Positions 34,487-44,114 of a stretch of DNA of 64,000 nt are shown in pieces. The first letter of the stretch is position 1; each line of letters starts with the position of its first letter. Under the pieces are notes generated by a model. It searched no databases. It worked only from the letters and a program-made list of their open reading frames with translations, and was not told the DNA's origin. The translations under genes and the position numbers were made by a program. This DNA is from Mycobacterium terramassiliense (GTDB lineage Bacteria > Actinomycetota > Actinomycetes > Mycobacteriales > Mycobacteriaceae). The stretch covers positions 1 through 64,000 of the forward strand of contig NZ_LT717701.1 in assembly GCF_900157385.1 (NCBI RefSeq), read 5' to 3'.

Positions 34487-36670
34487 TCAGCGCCCGAACG
34501 CGCGGCCGGCCAGCTCCACCCCGCCCGCCAGGCGGAGCGCGACCGCGGACGCGCCCACCGCCACGGTGTAGCCGCCCGGCGCGATGCGCCAGGTCCCCGC
34601 GCCCCCGTCGTAATGGGCGAGCAGGCGCGCATCGGCCTCGATGCTCACCCGGCGGGTCGCGCCCGGCTCGAGCTCCACCCGTTCGAATCCCAGCAGACGC
34701 GAGCATCGCTCGCCGGGGGCCGAGGTCAGGTACAGCTGCGGGACGTCGGCCCCGGCACGGTCGCCGACGTTGGCGACGCTGAAACTGGCGCTGATCGTGT
34801 CCCCGGCGCCGAGCACCAGGTCGCGATACTCAAACCTGGTGTAGGACAAGCCGTGACCGAACGCGAACATCGGTGCCAGGCCGCGCTTGGCGAACCAGCG
34901 GTAGCCGACATCGGCCCCTTCGAAGTAGTCGATGGTGGTCGGCGTCCCCCACGGGGTGGCGGGATCGGGCAGCTCCGGGCGCGGTGTCTGGCCGAGGTCG
35001 ACCGGGAACGTGATCGGCAGCCGGCCCGACGGATTCACCACGCCGGCAAGGACTTCCGCGATCGCCCGGCCACCGTTTTGGCCCGGGTACCAGGCCTGCA
35101 GGATGGCGTTCACCGAGTTGCGCCAGGGCATCGTCACCGGGTTGCCGGTCTCCAGCACCACCACCGTGTTCGGGTTCGCGGCCGCCACCGCGGCGATCAC
35201 CGCGTCCTGGCCCCACGGCAGCGACAGGTCGGCGCCGTCGAAGCCCTCGCCTTCGGCGCGGACGGCGAACACGATCGCGACATCGGCCCGCCGCGCCGCC
35301 ATCGCCGCCTCCGCGGGGCCCAGGCCGGGATCGAATTCGATCTGCGCCCGGGGAAGCCGCTCTCGCAGTTCGCTCAGCGGGCTCGACGGCAGCAGGTACA
35401 GGTTGCGCATGCCGGCCTCCAGGCCCTGCCCGCCGATCGGGACCACCGCGGCGTACCCGCCGGGCGGGACGACGGCGGCCGAGCCGTAGCCGGCCGCGAC
35501 ACCGGCGTGCGCGTAGCCACCGATGACCGCGATGCGTGGGCTCGACTCCGGCGCCAGCGGCAGCGCGCCGCGATTGGCCAGCAGCACGATCCCCGCGCGC
35601 GCGATCCGCAACGCAATCTCGTTGTGCGCGTCCATGTCCGGTGCCGGCCCGACGTGGGCACGATCGACGCCGACCGCGAACATCGACCGCAAGATCCGGC
35701 GGACCATGTCCGACAGGCGCTCGCTGGCCAGCCCGCCCTCGGCATGCGCGGCGCGCAGGGGGTCCCCGAACGCCTCCGATCCCCACAGCAGCGCGTCGAT
35801 CTGCGCGCCGCACTCCTGGTCCAGGCCCGCCAGCGCGCATTCCCAGCCCGGCGTGGCGCCCCAGTCGGACATGACCCAGCCGCGGTACCCCCACGCGCCC
35901 TTGAGCACGCCATTGATCAGGACGTCGTTGGCGGCCGCGTAGTCGCCGTTGATCTTGTTATAGGCGGCCATCACCGCGCCGGGCGCGCCGCGCTCGATGG
36001 CCATCTCGAAGGCCAGCAGGTCGGATTCGCGGTGCGCGTCGGGATCGATCACCGCGTCCAGCCAGTGCCGGTTGGTCTCGTTGCCGTTCAGCGAGTAGTG
36101 CTTGACCGTCGAGATGACGCCCTCGTGCTGGATCCCCTTGACCGATTCGGCGGCAATCGTCGCCGTCAAAAGCGGGTCCTCGGAGACGTATTCGAAATTG
36201 CGGCCGTTGCGCGGATCGCGTGCGAGGTTCATGGCCCCGGCAAGCTGCACGTTGAAGCCGCGGCTGCGGGCCTCCCGGCCGATCAGGCCGCCGGCTTCGC
36301 GCGCCAGCGCGGGATCGAAACTGGCGGCCAGCGCCAGCCCGGCGGGCAGGGCGGTGGCCGTATCACCCGGGCGATAGCCGGGGTTGGTGACCCCGAGCCC
36401 GGCGTCGCTCATCAACAGCGCGGGGACTCCGAGCCGCGGTATCCCGGGCACATACGCCGCGCTCATCGGGACCCCCGGCGGGATGCGTTCGTCCGGCACG
36501 GGCCACAGTTCGCCGGCGCCCATCACCCCGACCAGGAGCGAGAACCGCTCGTCGTCGGTCATCTGGGCCTCGACCTCGCGGGCCCGGGTGTCCGGATCGC
36601 CGGCAGAGCCCGATTGTCCGGCTCCTCCTCGGGCCGCTGCACGGCCCGCATTGTCGCCGAACGAGCTCAC
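34487..36670 (-). CDS. bglS: Glycoside hydrolase family 3 beta-glucosidase BglS
   Basis: A GH3 enzyme of 727 aa from the GTG at 36670, or 691 aa from the ATG at 36562, which is the M. tuberculosis BglS length. I prefer 36670: it overlaps the upstream stop (GTGA) and includes the helix AREVEAQM that normally opens GH3 domains. The nucleophile Asp is in GYRGWVMSDWGA, and the second domain carries the acid/base region. A fibronectin III-like domain forms the last 120 residues. No signal peptide is visible, so it is probably cytoplasmic. It would release glucose from beta-glucosides. Confidence 0.9.
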   Translation of the reverse strand: MSSFGDNAGRAAARGGAGQSGSAGDPDTRAREVEAQMTDDERFSLLVGVMGAGELWPVPDERIPPGVPMSAAYVPGIPRLGVPALLMSDAGLGVTNPGYRPGDTATALPAGLALAASFDPALAREAGGLIGREARSRGFNVQLAGAMNLARDPRNGRNFEYVSEDPLLTATIAAESVKGIQHEGVISTVKHYSLNGNETNRHWLDAVIDPDAHRESDLLAFEMAIERGAPGAVMAAYNKINGDYAAANDVLINGVLKGAWGYRGWVMSDWGATPGWECALAGLDQECGAQIDALLWGSEAFGDPLRAAHAEGGLASERLSDMVRRILRSMFAVGVDRAHVGPAPDMDAHNEIALRIARAGIVLLANRGALPLAPESSPRIAVIGGYAHAGVAAGYGSAAVVPPGGYAAVVPIGGQGLEAGMRNLYLLPSSPLSELRERLPRAQIEFDPGLGPAEAAMAARRADVAIVFAVRAEGEGFDGADLSLPWGQDAVIAAVAAANPNTVVVLETGNPVTMPWRNSVNAILQAWYPGQNGGRAIAEVLAGVVNPSGRLPITFPVDLGQTPRPELPDPATPWGTPTTIDYFEGADVGYRWFAKRGLAPMFAFGHGLSYTRFEYRDLVLGAGDTISASFSVANVGDRAGADVPQLYLTSAPGERCSRLLGFERVELEPGATRRVSIEADARLLAHYDGGAGTWRIAPGGYTVAVGASAVALRLAGGVELAGRAFGR

Positions 36671-37167
36671 CGCACACCCTCTTTGGCGTACACCACGCGC
36701 AGCACGTGCCCGAGTTCCGGTCCCATCACCAGACCCGTCAATTCGCAGATCGTCGCGACGAACTCCGGGCCGTGCGGCGGATCGGCCCGGCACAGGTGAT
36801 GCGCCACCTCGTGCAGCACCACCAGCTCGCGCAGCGCCCAGTCGGCGGTGTCGCGATCGGGAACCGCGATAGTGCCTGCGCCGTCCCGGCTTTCGTAGTG
36901 CGCCGCGGTGGCGGCGCGGCGCGCCCGCACCCGCAGCGGCGGGACGTCCGGCCAGCGGCGCCGCACCGACGGCAGGGCGAGGACGTCGTCGACGTAGCGC
37001 TGGACGGAGGCGACCGACCCGAATCGCCCCTCCGGCGGCAGCGTCAACCGGGTGCCAAAGAACTCGACGGCGGGCGATCCGTGCTCGGCGGCGCGATCGA
37101 ACAGCGTGCGGACGAAGTCCTCGGCCGCATAAACCTTGGCGCGCTGCGAATCGCGGGTCGCCGTCAC
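36667..37167 (-). CDS. Putative zinc metallopeptidase-like protein, Rv0185-like
   Basis: A 166-aa soluble protein with HEVAHHL (about residues 118-124) followed by CRADPPHGPEF, an HExxH-plus-His arrangement seen in the TIGR04338 actinobacterial family. Zinc binding is likely, but peptidase activity has not been shown for the family as far as I know. The GTG at 37167 overlaps the upstream stop by four bases, and its own stop overlaps the bglS start, so the three genes form one coupled unit. Confidence 0.78.
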   Translation of the reverse strand: MTATRDSQRAKVYAAEDFVRTLFDRAAEHGSPAVEFFGTRLTLPPEGRFGSVASVQRYVDDVLALPSVRRRWPDVPPLRVRARRAATAAHYESRDGAGTIAVPDRDTADWALRELVVLHEVAHHLCRADPPHGPEFVATICELTGLVMGPELGHVLRVVYAKEGVR

Positions 37168-37913
37168 TGGCGCAGCGCGCTCCGCGCCCCGGGCAGTTCG
37201 GGGCTGTTCCCGAGCCGCGCCCGCCGGCCCGCCCGGTCCCCCGCGCGGCGCGCCGCCGACGAATAACCTGCCGTCGCGCGACTGACTTGGTAGGTGCCGC
37301 GCGCCTTCGACGCGCCACGGTAGAAGTCGCGCAGCTCAAGTTCCTTGTCTCGCAGGGCGATAGCCGTGCCGGGCGGGCGGCGGCGGTCCTTGGTGGCCTC
37401 GCGGGTGGCCTCCTCGCGGGCCTCGGCCAGCCGCTGACCCACCCGCGCCCCGAACGCGAGCTGAAAGTTGAGGCGCGCGGTGATCGTCGGCGTGGGCCGG
37501 TGGGCGCCGGAGGTCAGGTAGGCGTCTGACGCCCGCACCATCTGGACGACGAGGCTGGCGTAGAGGGCGTGCGTGGCGTCGATGTCCTCGGCGAACCCGT
37601 ACGCGTAGACGAACGTCGAGTTCGACGCCACGTCACAACGCACGTCGTTGGCGGCCGCGATCACCACGAAGAGCTGCACGTACGTCCGCAACCCCCGGGT
37701 GCCGGCCGCGCCGATGGTGATGGTCCGCTGCGTCGGGGCCTGCACCGGCGAGCGCTTGGCCGCGTGCGACCGCGCCACCGCCAGGTCGATGGACGCCGCC
37801 GTCGCCAACCGCTGCGCGGCGCTCATGAAGGCGTCCGCCTCGTGCGAGTTGTCGGTGCCCTCGGCCTGACGCAACAGCGCGGCGATGCGAGCCAGCATTT
37901 TGTCGTCGCTCAT
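37164..37913 (-). CDS. DUF2786 protein, Rv0184-like
   Basis: A 249-aa protein of unknown function. The N-terminal MSDDKMLARIAALLRQAEG helix is the DUF2786 signature (about residues 1-45), and the C-terminus is Arg-rich and basic, suggesting nucleic-acid or membrane-surface contact. It is the first full gene of the Rv0184-Rv0185-bglS unit. The ATG at 37913 is preceded at ten bases by AGGAGG supplied by the MIRU-like insert. Without that insert the ancestral start would be the duplicated ATG at 37990. Confidence 0.8.
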   Translation of the reverse strand: MSDDKMLARIAALLRQAEGTDNSHEADAFMSAAQRLATAASIDLAVARSHAAKRSPVQAPTQRTITIGAAGTRGLRTYVQLFVVIAAANDVRCDVASNSTFVYAYGFAEDIDATHALYASLVVQMVRASDAYLTSGAHRPTPTITARLNFQLAFGARVGQRLAEAREEATREATKDRRRPPGTAIALRDKELELRDFYRGASKARGTYQVSRATAGYSSAARRAGDRAGRRARLGNSPELPGARSALRQ

Positions 37914-37990
37914 GTGCGCCACTCCTCCTCATCGCTCCGTCCCCCGCGAGCGGGCGGTACTCCGCTCTGCATCGTCGCGGCGCGGCTCAT
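37910..37990 (-). CDS. 26-codon ORF encoded by the MIRU-like insert
   Basis: From the ATG at 37990 the frame runs MSRAATMQSGVPPARGG and on to a TGA that overlaps the DUF2786 ATG as ATGA. TAGTTT lies seven bases before this ATG, so the small ORF may be translated leaderlessly and feed ribosomes into the next gene. The peptide itself need not have a function. Small coupled ORFs are typical of MIRU elements. Confidence 0.45.
   Translation of the reverse strand: MSRAATMQSGVPPARGGRSDEEEWRT
37914..37990 (-). repeat. 77-bp MIRU-like element
   Basis: A 14-bp direct repeat (GCTCATGTGCGCCA on the plus strand, 37908-37921 and 37985-37998) is offset by exactly 77 bases. On the minus strand the element contains GACGATGCAGAGCG and GCGATGAGGAGGAG, which match the mycobacterial interspersed repetitive unit consensus as I remember it. 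It duplicates the start codon region of the DUF2786 gene. Confidence 0.7.
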
Positions 37991-37997
37991 GTGCGCC

Positions 37998-38003
37998 AAA
38001 CTA
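37998..38003 (-). promoter_or_regulatory. Leaderless -10 upstream of MIRU ORF
   Basis: TAGTTT on the minus strand is seven bases before the ATG at 37990. It was probably the original promoter of the DUF2786 gene before the insert. Confidence 0.45.
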
Positions 38004-38035
38004 ACGCAACGAGACGACACTTTGCCGACGGCCGC

Positions 38036-38939
<904 letters not shown>

Positions 38940-38946
38940 CATTCGG

Positions 38947-39948
38947 GTGAGGCTGCTCACCGAAAACGCCGGAAACTCTGACGCTGACTCGGCCGTCGGC
39001 GCGGACTTCTCGACCGACGCGGAGCCGTACCGTCGCGAGTTGCTCGCCCACTGCTATCGGATGACCGGGTCGCTGCACGACGCCGAGGACCTGGTGCAGG
39101 AGACGCTGCTGCGGGCCTGGAAGGCCTACGACCGTTTCGAGGGCAGGTCCTCGATGCGGACCTGGCTGCACCGCATCGCCACCAACACCTGCCTGACGGC
39201 GCTGGAGGGGCGCGAGCGGCGCCCCTTGCCGACCGGCTTGGGAGCCCCCAGCTCGGACCCGACGGCGGAGCTGGTGGAGCGTCGCGAGGTGCCCTGGCTG
39301 GAGCCGCTGCCCGAGCTCACCGAGGACCCGGCGGACCCGTCGGTCATCGTCGGGTCCCGGGAGTCGGTGCGGCTGGCCTTTGTCGCCGCGCTGCAACACC
39401 TTTCGCCCCGGCAGCGGGCGGTACTCCTGCTGCGCGACGTGCTGCAGTGGAAGGCGGCCGAAGTGGCCGCGGCGATCGGCACCACCACCGCCGCCGTCAA
39501 CAGCCTGCTGCAGCGGGCCCGCACCCAGCTGGAAGCCGTGCAGCCCAGCGCGAGCGACCGCTTGACGCCGCCGGAATCGGCCGAGGCGCAGGACCTGCTC
39601 GACCGCTACATCGCCGCGTTCGAGGCTTACGACATCGACCGGCTGGTCGAGCTGTTCACCGCCGAGGCGATCTGGGAGATGCCGCCGTACGTCGGATGGT
39701 ACCGGGGCGCCCGGGACATCGTGACGCTCATTCACCAGCAGTGCCCCGCCGAGCACCCCGGGGACATGCGCCTGCTTCCCGTGATCGCCAACGGCCAGCC
39801 CGGCGCGGCCATGTACATGCGCGCAGGCGACGTGCACGTGCCGTTCCAGCTGCACGTGCTCGATGTGCGGGACGGTCGGGTCGCGCACGTGGTGGCGTTC
39901 CTCGACGACACGCTGTTCGCCAAATTCGGGCTGCCCGGTTCCCTGTGA
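38947..39948 (+). CDS. sigG: ECF-type RNA polymerase sigma factor SigG
   Basis: A 333-aa ECF sigma factor with a C-terminal SnoaL-like domain. Region 2 (about residues 28-95) contains HDAEDLVQETLLRAWKAYDRF; region 4 (about 140-195) contains LSPRQRAVLLLRDVLQW and the helix AIGTTTAAVNSLLQRA. Residues 210-325 form the NTF2/SnoaL domain, which in such sigma factors tunes activity without a classical anti-sigma. SigG is strongly induced by DNA damage in M. tuberculosis. The GTG at 38947 follows the damage promoter. Its TGA overlaps the start of the next gene (GTGA), an arrangement not found in M. tuberculosis. Confidence 0.92.
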   Translation: MRLLTENAGNSDADSAVGADFSTDAEPYRRELLAHCYRMTGSLHDAEDLVQETLLRAWKAYDRFEGRSSMRTWLHRIATNTCLTALEGRERRPLPTGLGAPSSDPTAELVERREVPWLEPLPELTEDPADPSVIVGSRESVRLAFVAALQHLSPRQRAVLLLRDVLQWKAAEVAAAIGTTTAAVNSLLQRARTQLEAVQPSASDRLTPPESAEAQDLLDRYIAAFEAYDIDRLVELFTAEAIWEMPPYVGWYRGARDIVTLIHQQCPAEHPGDMRLLPVIANGQPGAAMYMRAGDVHVPFQLHVLDVRDGRVAHVVAFLDDTLFAKFGLPGSL

Positions 39949-41375
39949 CGACACGGAAGCCCCCGCTCGTCGCGCCCGCGCCCGGCAAACCGCTGCTGTT
40001 GCTGGGCGCCTTTGACATCGCCGCCGTCGGTTACGTCGCCGAGGAGTTCTTCGTCTCCGGCACGGCCTCGTCCTACTCGCCCACGGCCGAGTTGGGCGCC
40101 GACGGGCAGTGGAGCGTAACGCCCAGCGGCACCGCCGAATACACGACGCGGATCGTGGCGCTGACCCCTGCACGGCGCTCCGATTTCAACGGCACAGTGC
40201 TCGTCGAATGGCTCAATGTCAGCGGCGGCATCGACGCCCCGGCCGTGTGGATGATGGCCCATCGCGAGATCCTTCGTGCGGGCTACGCCTACGTCGCGGT
40301 CTCGGCTCAGCGGGTGGGGGTGGAGGGCGGCGGCACCAGCATGCTCGGCTTCGACATGTCGCTGAAGAGCCAGGACCCGGCGCGGTATGCGGCCCTGCAT
40401 CACCCCGGCGACGAGTTCTCCTACGACATCTTTTCCCAGACGGGCGAGCTGGTCCGCAACGGCGCGCTGGGCGATCTCGCCGTGCGCCACGTGCTCGCCG
40501 TGGGCGAGTCGCAATCCGCGATGTTCCTGACCACCTACGTCAATGCCGTCGCTCCACTCGCCCGAAGCTACGACGGCTTTTTGGTGCATTCCCGCTTCGC
40601 GTCGGCGGCACCGCTGGACGGCGCTTCCATCTTCGACGAGTCGCAGGCCGCCTCGCCGGACGCGGTCGCATTCCGCACCGACCTGCGCGTCCCGCTCGTC
40701 ACGATCATCACCGAGACCGACCTGTTGGGCGGACCCCGGCACGGCTACTACCTCGCGAGGCAACCCGACGACCAATGGCTGCGGGTCTGGGAGATCGCCG
40801 GCGCCGCGCACGCCGACAACTACACGGTCCAGGTGGCGCCGATCGACGACGGCTCGGCGCCGCTGGACGCCGTCGTGTCGGCCTACGCCCCGACCAACAT
40901 GCTGATGGGCCAGGAGCTGGGGCATTACATCAACTTCGCGCCGCAGCACCATTACGTGGTGCAGGCGGCGATCGCCGCCCTGCACACCTGGGTGCGAACC
41001 GGGCAGCCGGCGCCGGCGGCCCCGCCGATCGAGGTCCGCGACGGCGATCCGCCGCGGGCCGTTCTGGATCCCAACGGCGTTGCCCGGGGCGGCGTGCGGA
41101 CCCCGTGGGTGGACGTGCCCATCGCCCGGACCTGCGGCCTGCCCAGCTCGGGAGCCGGCGAACAGAGCCTGATGGCCGCGATCTTCGGGTCCGGCGAGCC
41201 GTTCGACGCCGCAACGTTGCACCGGCTCTATCCGGGTGGGGCCGAGCAGTACCTCGACGGGTTCACCGCGGCGCTGGACACCGCGATCGGATCGGGATTC
41301 ATCCTGCCGGCCGATCGCGCCGAGATCCTCGAGCTCGCCGCGGCGACGTATCCCCTCGGCAGCGCTCAGGCGTAG
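39945..41375 (+). CDS. Alpha/beta hydrolase domain protein coupled to sigG
   Basis: A 476-aa member of the large alpha/beta hydrolase-domain family (Abhydrolase_10 type). The nucleophile elbow is AVGESQSAMFL (about residue 186), and a later GAAHAD carries a candidate His. No signal peptide is evident. The substrate is unknown; relatives are annotated as esterases of hydrophobic or cyclic esters. The GTG at 39945 overlaps the sigG stop and has no ribosome site of its own, so translation depends on sigG. The gene is absent at this place in M. tuberculosis. It ends ten bases inside the convergent SDR gene. Confidence 0.8.
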   Translation: MTTRKPPLVAPAPGKPLLLLGAFDIAAVGYVAEEFFVSGTASSYSPTAELGADGQWSVTPSGTAEYTTRIVALTPARRSDFNGTVLVEWLNVSGGIDAPAVWMMAHREILRAGYAYVAVSAQRVGVEGGGTSMLGFDMSLKSQDPARYAALHHPGDEFSYDIFSQTGELVRNGALGDLAVRHVLAVGESQSAMFLTTYVNAVAPLARSYDGFLVHSRFASAAPLDGASIFDESQAASPDAVAFRTDLRVPLVTIITETDLLGGPRHGYYLARQPDDQWLRVWEIAGAAHADNYTVQVAPIDDGSAPLDAVVSAYAPTNMLMGQELGHYINFAPQHHYVVQAAIAALHTWVRTGQPAPAAPPIEVRDGDPPRAVLDPNGVARGGVRTPWVDVPIARTCGLPSSGAGEQSLMAAIFGSGEPFDAATLHRLYPGGAEQYLDGFTAALDTAIGSGFILPADRAEILELAAATYPLGSAQA

Positions 41376-42235
41376 TGCGGCCGCAGGTTGAGGCGCAGCA
41401 TGCGGTCCAGCAGTCGGTCGGACGCCAGGCGGGCCACCCGTACCAGGACAGCGGCATCGCGCCCGATGGTGTAACGGGTGCGGGGCCGAGATGCCGTGGC
41501 CGCCTTGGCGATCACCGTGGCCGCGCGCTCGGCCGTGACACCGCCCGCGGTGAACGATCGGGCTTGCGCCTTGACCGCCTCAGCAAGATCGCCGTAGCGG
41601 TGCAATTGGTCGGCGGTCATTGCGGCGCTGAGGCGATCGGCGGTGGCGATCCCGCGCTCGGTGATCTCCGTCTTCACCCCGCCCGGTTCGACGACGACGA
41701 CCTTGACCCCGAACTCCGCGACCTCGCGGCGCATCGCATCGCTGACGGCCTCCAGGGCGAACTTCGAACCCGCGTAGGCGCCATAGGTCGACAACGCCAC
41801 CCTGCCACCTACGGAACTGATGTTGACGACGGTGCCGCAGCTTTGCAGCAGGGCCGGCAACAGCGCCTGGGTCATCGCGATGTGACCGAACAGGTTGACC
41901 TCGAATTGACGGCGCCATTCGTCCAGCGGCAACGTCTCGACCGGCGCGTTGACGGCGATCCCGGCGTTGTTGATCAGCGCGCGCAGGGGCCGGTGCATCG
42001 GATCGCGGGCGACCCGGTCGGCGATGGCCGTGACGTCGGATTCCACGGTGATGTCGAGGGCGTGGGGCTCGATCCCCTCGGCGCGCAACGCATCCGCGTC
42101 CACCTGACGGCGGACCCCGGCCAGCACGTGGAAGCCCCGGCGCGCCAGTTCCCGCGCGGTGGCCGCCCCCATGCCGGTCGAGGCGCCGGTGACGACGATC
42201 AGTTCCCGCCGTTCGGGGTCAGTCGAAGCAGTCAT
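41366..42235 (-). CDS. Short-chain dehydrogenase/reductase
   Basis: A 289-aa classical SDR. The NAD(P)-binding motif is TGASTGMGAATAREL (about residues 16-30), with NNAG present, the catalytic Ser in NISSVGG and Tyr/Lys in YGAYAGSK. The RR after the second strand (GVRRQ) suggests NADP preference. The substrate is unknown. ATG 42235 is favoured over 42247 because GGAG lies six bases upstream. It is divergent from a TetR gene, with paired operator-like inverted repeats between them, so it is the likely regulated target. Confidence 0.85.
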   Translation of the reverse strand: MTASTDPERRELIVVTGASTGMGAATARELARRGFHVLAGVRRQVDADALRAEGIEPHALDITVESDVTAIADRVARDPMHRPLRALINNAGIAVNAPVETLPLDEWRRQFEVNLFGHIAMTQALLPALLQSCGTVVNISSVGGRVALSTYGAYAGSKFALEAVSDAMRREVAEFGVKVVVVEPGGVKTEITERGIATADRLSAAMTADQLHRYGDLAEAVKAQARSFTAGGVTAERAATVIAKAATASRPRTRYTIGRDAAVLVRVARLASDRLLDRMLRLNLRPHYA

Positions 42236-42264
42236 AACCGTCTCCATCGTGGGGCCGACACGTT

Positions 42265-42312
42265 GAGTTGACAACGTCAACAATCTAACAGCTTTGTTGA
42301 CGATGTCAACTC
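42265..42312. promoter_or_regulatory. Paired TetR operators between SDR and TetR genes
   Basis: Two 19-bp sites face each other: 42265-42283 contains TTGACAACGTCAA and 42294-42312 contains TTGACGATGTCAA. Each is a palindrome with TTGAC/GTCAA arms. The sites are inverted copies of each other at 18 of 19 bases, ten bases apart. The layout fits two repressor dimers controlling both divergent promoters. Confidence 0.72.
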
Positions 42313-42327
42313 AAGTGCAGGACGCTT

Positions 42328-42912
42328 ATGCTTCTCCGGATGGCGACACGATCAGAGGCGGCCGCGGCGACGCGCCGCTCCCTCCTCGACGCCGCACAGG
42401 TGTTGCTGGATATCGGCGGACCCGAAGCGGTTACGCTGCGCGAAGTGGGCGCGCGCACCGGTGTTTCGCGCTCGGCGCCCTACCGTCACTTCGCCGACAA
42501 GGAAGGCCTGCTCACCGCCCTCGCCACGAATGCGTGGAGCGAACTGGGTGACGCGCTGGAACTTCTGGTCGCCAGCGGTAACCCGCCCGAGCAGTCATTG
42601 CGCGCCGCCTTGCTGTCGCTGATCGCCGTGGGCCGGACCCGGCCGCACCTGTACCGCTTGATGTTCACCACGCCCGCGGGTGATCCCACCGCGCTGGCCC
42701 GGGCGGCCGAGCGCACGCAGGACCTCTTTCTCGACCTGGTGGGCCGCATCGTCGGTGCCAAACGGGCGCGCCGCTACGGGGCGCTCCTGCTGACCAGTGC
42801 GCACGGCATCACGGGCCTGGAACTGAGCGGCCACCTGGTGTGGGACAAATGGCAAACCGACGCCGAGCAGCTCATCGATACGCTCATCGCCCTGCTGCCC
42901 GCCGCGAAGTAG
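42328..42912 (+). CDS. TetR-family regulator of the SDR gene
   Basis: A 194-aa TetR repressor with HTH (VTLREVGARTGVSRSAPYRHF, about residues 35-55) and a TetR_C-type ligand domain. ATG 42328 has AGGA five bases upstream; ATG 42340 is possible. The adjacent double operator and the divergent SDR make it the local regulator of that enzyme and of itself. The ligand is unknown. It abuts the stop of the convergent DapB-like gene with no gap. Confidence 0.85.
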   Translation: MLLRMATRSEAAAATRRSLLDAAQVLLDIGGPEAVTLREVGARTGVSRSAPYRHFADKEGLLTALATNAWSELGDALELLVASGNPPEQSLRAALLSLIAVGRTRPHLYRLMFTTPAGDPTALARAAERTQDLFLDLVGRIVGAKRARRYGALLLTSAHGITGLELSGHLVWDKWQTDAEQLIDTLIALLPAAK

Positions 42913-44052
42913 TCACCTGGGGAACAGCCGGCTGTCCGGTGACGGTCCCTCCACCGAGCGGACCAGCCCCGCACCGGTGATCAGCGGCAGGTCCAGCGCC
43001 GACAGCAGGCCGGGCCGGGCCGCGCACACCGCGGGGATGGCGTTGACCATCCGCGACGCGCCGGCGATCCGCGCGCCTAGGTCGTGGTCGTGGTCCTCGG
43101 CCATCTCGAATTCGCAACGCATGCTTGGGGATCCCTCGATCTCGACGCGATACAGGCCGCGCCCCGACGCCGTGCCGTAGCCGAGATCCTTGGGCGGGAT
43201 ACAGATGTGGGGCTGGGGCCAGTCCGGGGCGATGTCGTCGCGCATCCGCGTCACATGATCGAGGACGAAAGTCGGCTTCCCGCCGACGTATCCGGTCAGT
43301 GTGGAGCGCATGGCCGCGATCGTTCCGGCCTCGATGTGGCCGGTGGGCGTGTCGAAGGCCTCGGCGGCGGGGACGCGGTCGTTGGCTTCCTCGATGTTGT
43401 CGATCTTGACGCCCAACCCGGCGGCGAGCTGGTGCAGCACCGGCCCCCAGCCGAACGTGAATATTCCCGGCTGGGCCGCGAAGGCCTGGTATTCCGGCGG
43501 CTTGCCGAAACCGAGGATCTCATAGACCGCGGTGCGGTCCGGGTAGGTGGCGTAGTTGAACATCTCGGTCACCCGCACCGACTCGATGACGCGGGATACC
43601 CCCGAGAGCACGAGCGGCAGCACGTCATTGGCGAAGCCGGAGTCGATGCCGGTGGTGAAGAACGACACTCCGCCGTCCAGCGCGGCCCGGCGCAGCGGAT
43701 CGGTGAACGCCGCGTCGACGGCGTCGGGAAACACCAGCGGTACTACCGAACACGACACCACGTTCTTGCCTGACCGCAGGATCGACGCCATGTCCTCGAC
43801 GGCGTCGAGCGGACGCAGGTTGGCGCCGGCCGCGTACACCACCGCGTCGGCGTCGCCGGCGAGCATCGGCGCCGGGTCCCGCGTGGCGGTCACCCCGACC
43901 GGCGCGATCCCACACAGCTCTCCGGCGTCGCGGCCCGCCTTGGCATCGCTGTGCACGACGAGGTCGACCAGCTCCAGCTCCGGATGGTCGATTACGCCGC
44001 GCAGGGCGATCACGCCCATCGAACCCGGCCCCCAAACTCCCACCTTGAACAC
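42913..44052 (-). CDS. DapB-like NAD(P)-dependent dehydrogenase
   Basis: A 379-aa protein with an N-terminal Rossmann motif VGVWGPGSMGVIALRG (about residues 4-19), similar to dihydrodipicolinate reductase, and a C-terminal domain resembling 2,4-diaminopentanoate dehydrogenase. Mycobacteria carry several such paralogues of unknown substrate. The GTG start at 44052 follows AGGAGA at five bases, a ribosome site that overlaps the right half of a 14-bp palindrome. It is divergent from an IclR-type regulator that probably controls it. Confidence 0.8.
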   Translation of the reverse strand: MFKVGVWGPGSMGVIALRGVIDHPELELVDLVVHSDAKAGRDAGELCGIAPVGVTATRDPAPMLAGDADAVVYAAGANLRPLDAVEDMASILRSGKNVVSCSVVPLVFPDAVDAAFTDPLRRAALDGGVSFFTTGIDSGFANDVLPLVLSGVSRVIESVRVTEMFNYATYPDRTAVYEILGFGKPPEYQAFAAQPGIFTFGWGPVLHQLAAGLGVKIDNIEEANDRVPAAEAFDTPTGHIEAGTIAAMRSTLTGYVGGKPTFVLDHVTRMRDDIAPDWPQPHICIPPKDLGYGTASGRGLYRVEIEGSPSMRCEFEMAEDHDHDLGARIAGASRMVNAIPAVCAARPGLLSALDLPLITGAGLVRSVEGPSPDSRLFPR

Positions 44053-44059
44053 GATATTC

Positions 44060-44073
44060 TCCTAATATTAGGA
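44060..44073. promoter_or_regulatory. 14-bp palindrome between DapB-like and IclR genes
   Basis: TCCTAATATTAGGA is a perfect palindrome in the 62-base divergent gap. It includes the ribosome site of the DapB-like gene. It is a candidate operator for the IclR-type regulator, and AT-rich against the GC-rich background. Confidence 0.6.
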
Positions 44074-44114
44074 CGGCTATTCGTAGATTTTGGACGGATC
44101 GTAAGGAGCCACGC

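Noticed and set aside
34487..37339. 950-codon start for bglS
   Set aside because: The extra N-terminus overlaps the Rv0185-like gene in another frame. The GTGA start at 36670 or ATG 36562 fits the GH3 family.
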